Positions 4,150-5,271 of a stretch of 5,271 nt of DNA are shown piece after piece. The notes under the pieces are model-generated. The model saw only the letters and a list, made by a program, of their open reading frames with translations, made no database searches and was not told where the DNA came from. Location of the stretch: assembly GCA_937868555.1 (NCBI GenBank), contig CALMNI010000001.1:1-5271 (forward strand). Direction: 5' to 3'. This DNA is from an uncultured bacterium. GTDB lineage: Bacteria > Patescibacteriota > Patescibacteriia > Patescibacteriales > Patescibacteriaceae. Within the stretch, counting starts at the first letter, position 1. Each line of letters opens with the position of its first letter. Both the position numbers and the translations under genes were made by a program.

Positions 4150-5271
4150 ATGAACAAACCGTTAACGTACGAAGAATATCAAGAAAAGCTAAAGTCGGTT
4201 TCAACGCCTGAAGAAGCACAGGCATTAGTGCAGCAAATGCTTATGCCTATGCTGGGAGCATTTGCCCAGCCGTCGCCTTCAGCGGAGACAGAGGAGGAAG
4301 ATGACGAAGAGGATGAGGCTTTGCCTAGGAAAGCAGCGTATAAGCCGAGCAAGAAGAGCCTCGATTCCGCGCCGTGGTACGACGCGCTCGGCAACGATAC
4401 CGATGCGATGGTTGTCAGCCTGTATGCAAAGGGCTTGACCACGCGCGATATCGCCAAGTATATGAACCTGCATCACGGCACGGAACTTTCCCAGCCCGCG
4501 ATTTCGGCTATTACCGAAAAGGTGATGCCGTTTGCCAAGGAGTGGCAATCCCGCGCCCTTTCCTCCTGCTATCCGGTAGTTTATCTCGACGGGCTCCATT
4601 TCAAGGTTAGGGATGCTGGAAAGATCGTTTCCAAGTGCGCGTACATCGTTCTTGGGATAAACCAGTACGGCCAGAAGGAAGTGCTAGGCATCTGGATCAG
4701 CGAAAGCGAGGGAGCCAAGTTCTGGATGGGCGTGCTGAACGAGTTGAAGAACCGCGGCGTGGAAGATATTATTATCGCATGCGTAGACGGTCTCAAAGGT
4801 TTTCCTGAGGCTATCAAGACGATTTATCCGCAGGCTGAAGTTCAGCTATGCATCGCTCATCAGATCAGGCACACCGTCATGTTCCTGCCGCATAAGGACA
4901 GGAAGGCATTCTGCGACAGCTTGAAAACCGTTTATACCGCTCCAAGCGAAGATGCGGGACGCGACGCCTTGAACGCCTTGGCAGAGCGATGGCCGCAGTA
5001 CAGCTCATACCTCAAGAGCTGGGAGAATAATTGGCAGGATCTTGCGACGTTCTTCTCATATCCTCAGCCGATCCGTCGCATGATCTATACGACGAATCCG
5101 ATCGAGAATCTGAATCGCCAATTCAGGAAGGTAACGAAGACTACGACGATATTCCCTCATGACGACTCCCTTATCAAGCTGCTGTGGCTGGCCCAGGCCG
5201 ACATCAGCCAGGCATGGATACTGCCTCTGAGGAATTGGGGAGAAATCATGGCCCAGCTGTCTATCTTGTTT
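4150..5271 (+). CDS. IS256/Mutator-family DDE transposase, 3' end cut by window
   Basis: 374 codons are visible with no stop before the edge; family members are usually about 400 residues, so roughly 20-40 are missing. The catalytic triad is visible: D147 in YLDGLHF, D213 in CVDGLKGF and E319 in NPIENLNRQFRK. The family CxxH appears as C234-H237 in LCIAHQIRH. Other hallmarks are LYAKGLTTRDI (91-101), SESEGAKFW (185-192), SWENNW (290-295) and YTTNPIEN (313-320). The enzyme cuts and joins DNA at the element ends. ATG 4150 is the only plausible start: an in-frame TGA lies at 4087-4089 and no ATG, GTG or TTG lies between. It has no Shine-Dalgarno sequence. Oddity: only about 90 residues precede LYAKG, and the usual HLGY...NSRNG(Y)SKKT DNA-binding region is not seen. 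Residues 41-70 are instead an acidic then basic linker (EEEDDEEDE followed by KKS). No frameshift remnant of the missing part is visible in the other plus frame I checked by eye. Confidence 0.93.
   Translation, partial: MNKPLTYEEYQEKLKSVSTPEEAQALVQQMLMPMLGAFAQPSPSAETEEEDDEEDEALPRKAAYKPSKKSLDSAPWYDALGNDTDAMVVSLYAKGLTTRDIAKYMNLHHGTELSQPAISAITEKVMPFAKEWQSRALSSCYPVVYLDGLHFKVRDAGKIVSKCAYIVLGINQYGQKEVLGIWISESEGAKFWMGVLNELKNRGVEDIIIACVDGLKGFPEAIKTIYPQAEVQLCIAHQIRHTVMFLPHKDRKAFCDSLKTVYTAPSEDAGRDALNALAERWPQYSSYLKSWENNWQDLATFFSYPQPIRRMIYTTNPIENLNRQFRKVTKTTTIFPHDDSLIKLLWLAQADISQAWILPLRNWGEIMAQLSILF

Larger units (their letters stand above)
4077..5271 (+). mobile_element. IS256/Mutator-family insertion sequence, partial
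   Basis: The element is defined by its transposase, which runs off the right edge. Its left end must lie between the membrane protein stop (4076) and the transposase start (4150), if the element does not extend into the membrane gene. A terminal inverted repeat cannot be fixed because the right end is outside the window; the stretch beginning near TGGGTGTGAAG (4081) is only a candidate. Members of this family move by copy-paste through a circular intermediate and usually make 8-9 base target duplications. Confidence 0.6.

Noticed and set aside
3540..4157. A 205-residue antisense frame under the membrane protein gene
   Set aside because: Its composition (Arg/Leu-rich) is that of a shadow frame, and the plus-strand frame has clear membrane segments and a sensible start.
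4098..4211. A 37-residue plus-strand frame starting after GAAGAGAAG
   Set aside because: It overlaps the transposase start out of frame and resembles no known leader peptide. The good upstream purine tract is noted but is probably chance.

Overview
This window looks like an accessory region of a bacterial genome. It carries two kinds of mobile-element machinery, a DNA-modification pair, and one membrane protein gene with an unusually structured leader. The standard bacterial code fits: two genes end in TGA and two in TAA. Several genes start without a clear Shine-Dalgarno sequence. The compact serine recombinase (YARKSS catalytic motif) and the transposase beginning MNKPLTYEEY resemble, from memory, proteins of Candidate Phyla Radiation (Patescibacteria) genomes. 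That assignment is an inference, since no ribosomal or other marker gene is present.

Left half, minus strand (2808 down to 58): a compact large serine recombinase, then a C5-cytosine DNA methyltransferase, then a Vsr mismatch endonuclease. The recombinase-methyltransferase gap is 20 bases, and the methyltransferase and vsr overlap by 8 bases (stop and start share ATGCCTGA). This reads as one transcription unit. The recombinase would move or integrate the DNA, the methyltransferase would mark it, and Vsr would nick the T:G mismatches left when 5-methylcytosine deaminates. No cognate restriction enzyme is visible. An AT-rich hairpin (5-35) lies past the vsr stop.

Centre (2809-3161): a 353-base divergent intergenic region with no convincing gene but many dyads. 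It holds a 7-bp hairpin (2894-2910), a weak rightward promoter with an inverted repeat over its -10 (2932-2960), and a structured RNA leader (2992-3135). The leader has two perfect GNRA-capped hairpins, a third weaker one, a long bulged hairpin, and a 12-bp long-range pairing that competes with the tip of that hairpin. The last 15 bases before the next gene form a small hairpin that hides the ribosome binding site. This is the most interesting part of the window, and I do not recognise it as a known riboswitch or ribozyme.

Right half, plus strand: a 304-residue protein with about five membrane segments and an extracytoplasmic C-terminal beta-type domain (3162-4076). A 73-base GC-rich gap with dyads follows, then an IS256/Mutator-family transposase (4150 to beyond 5271). 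The transposase keeps its DDE residues but seems to lack the usual N-terminal HLGY...NSRNG DNA-binding region, with a short acidic linker in its place. The insertion sequence is cut by the window edge.
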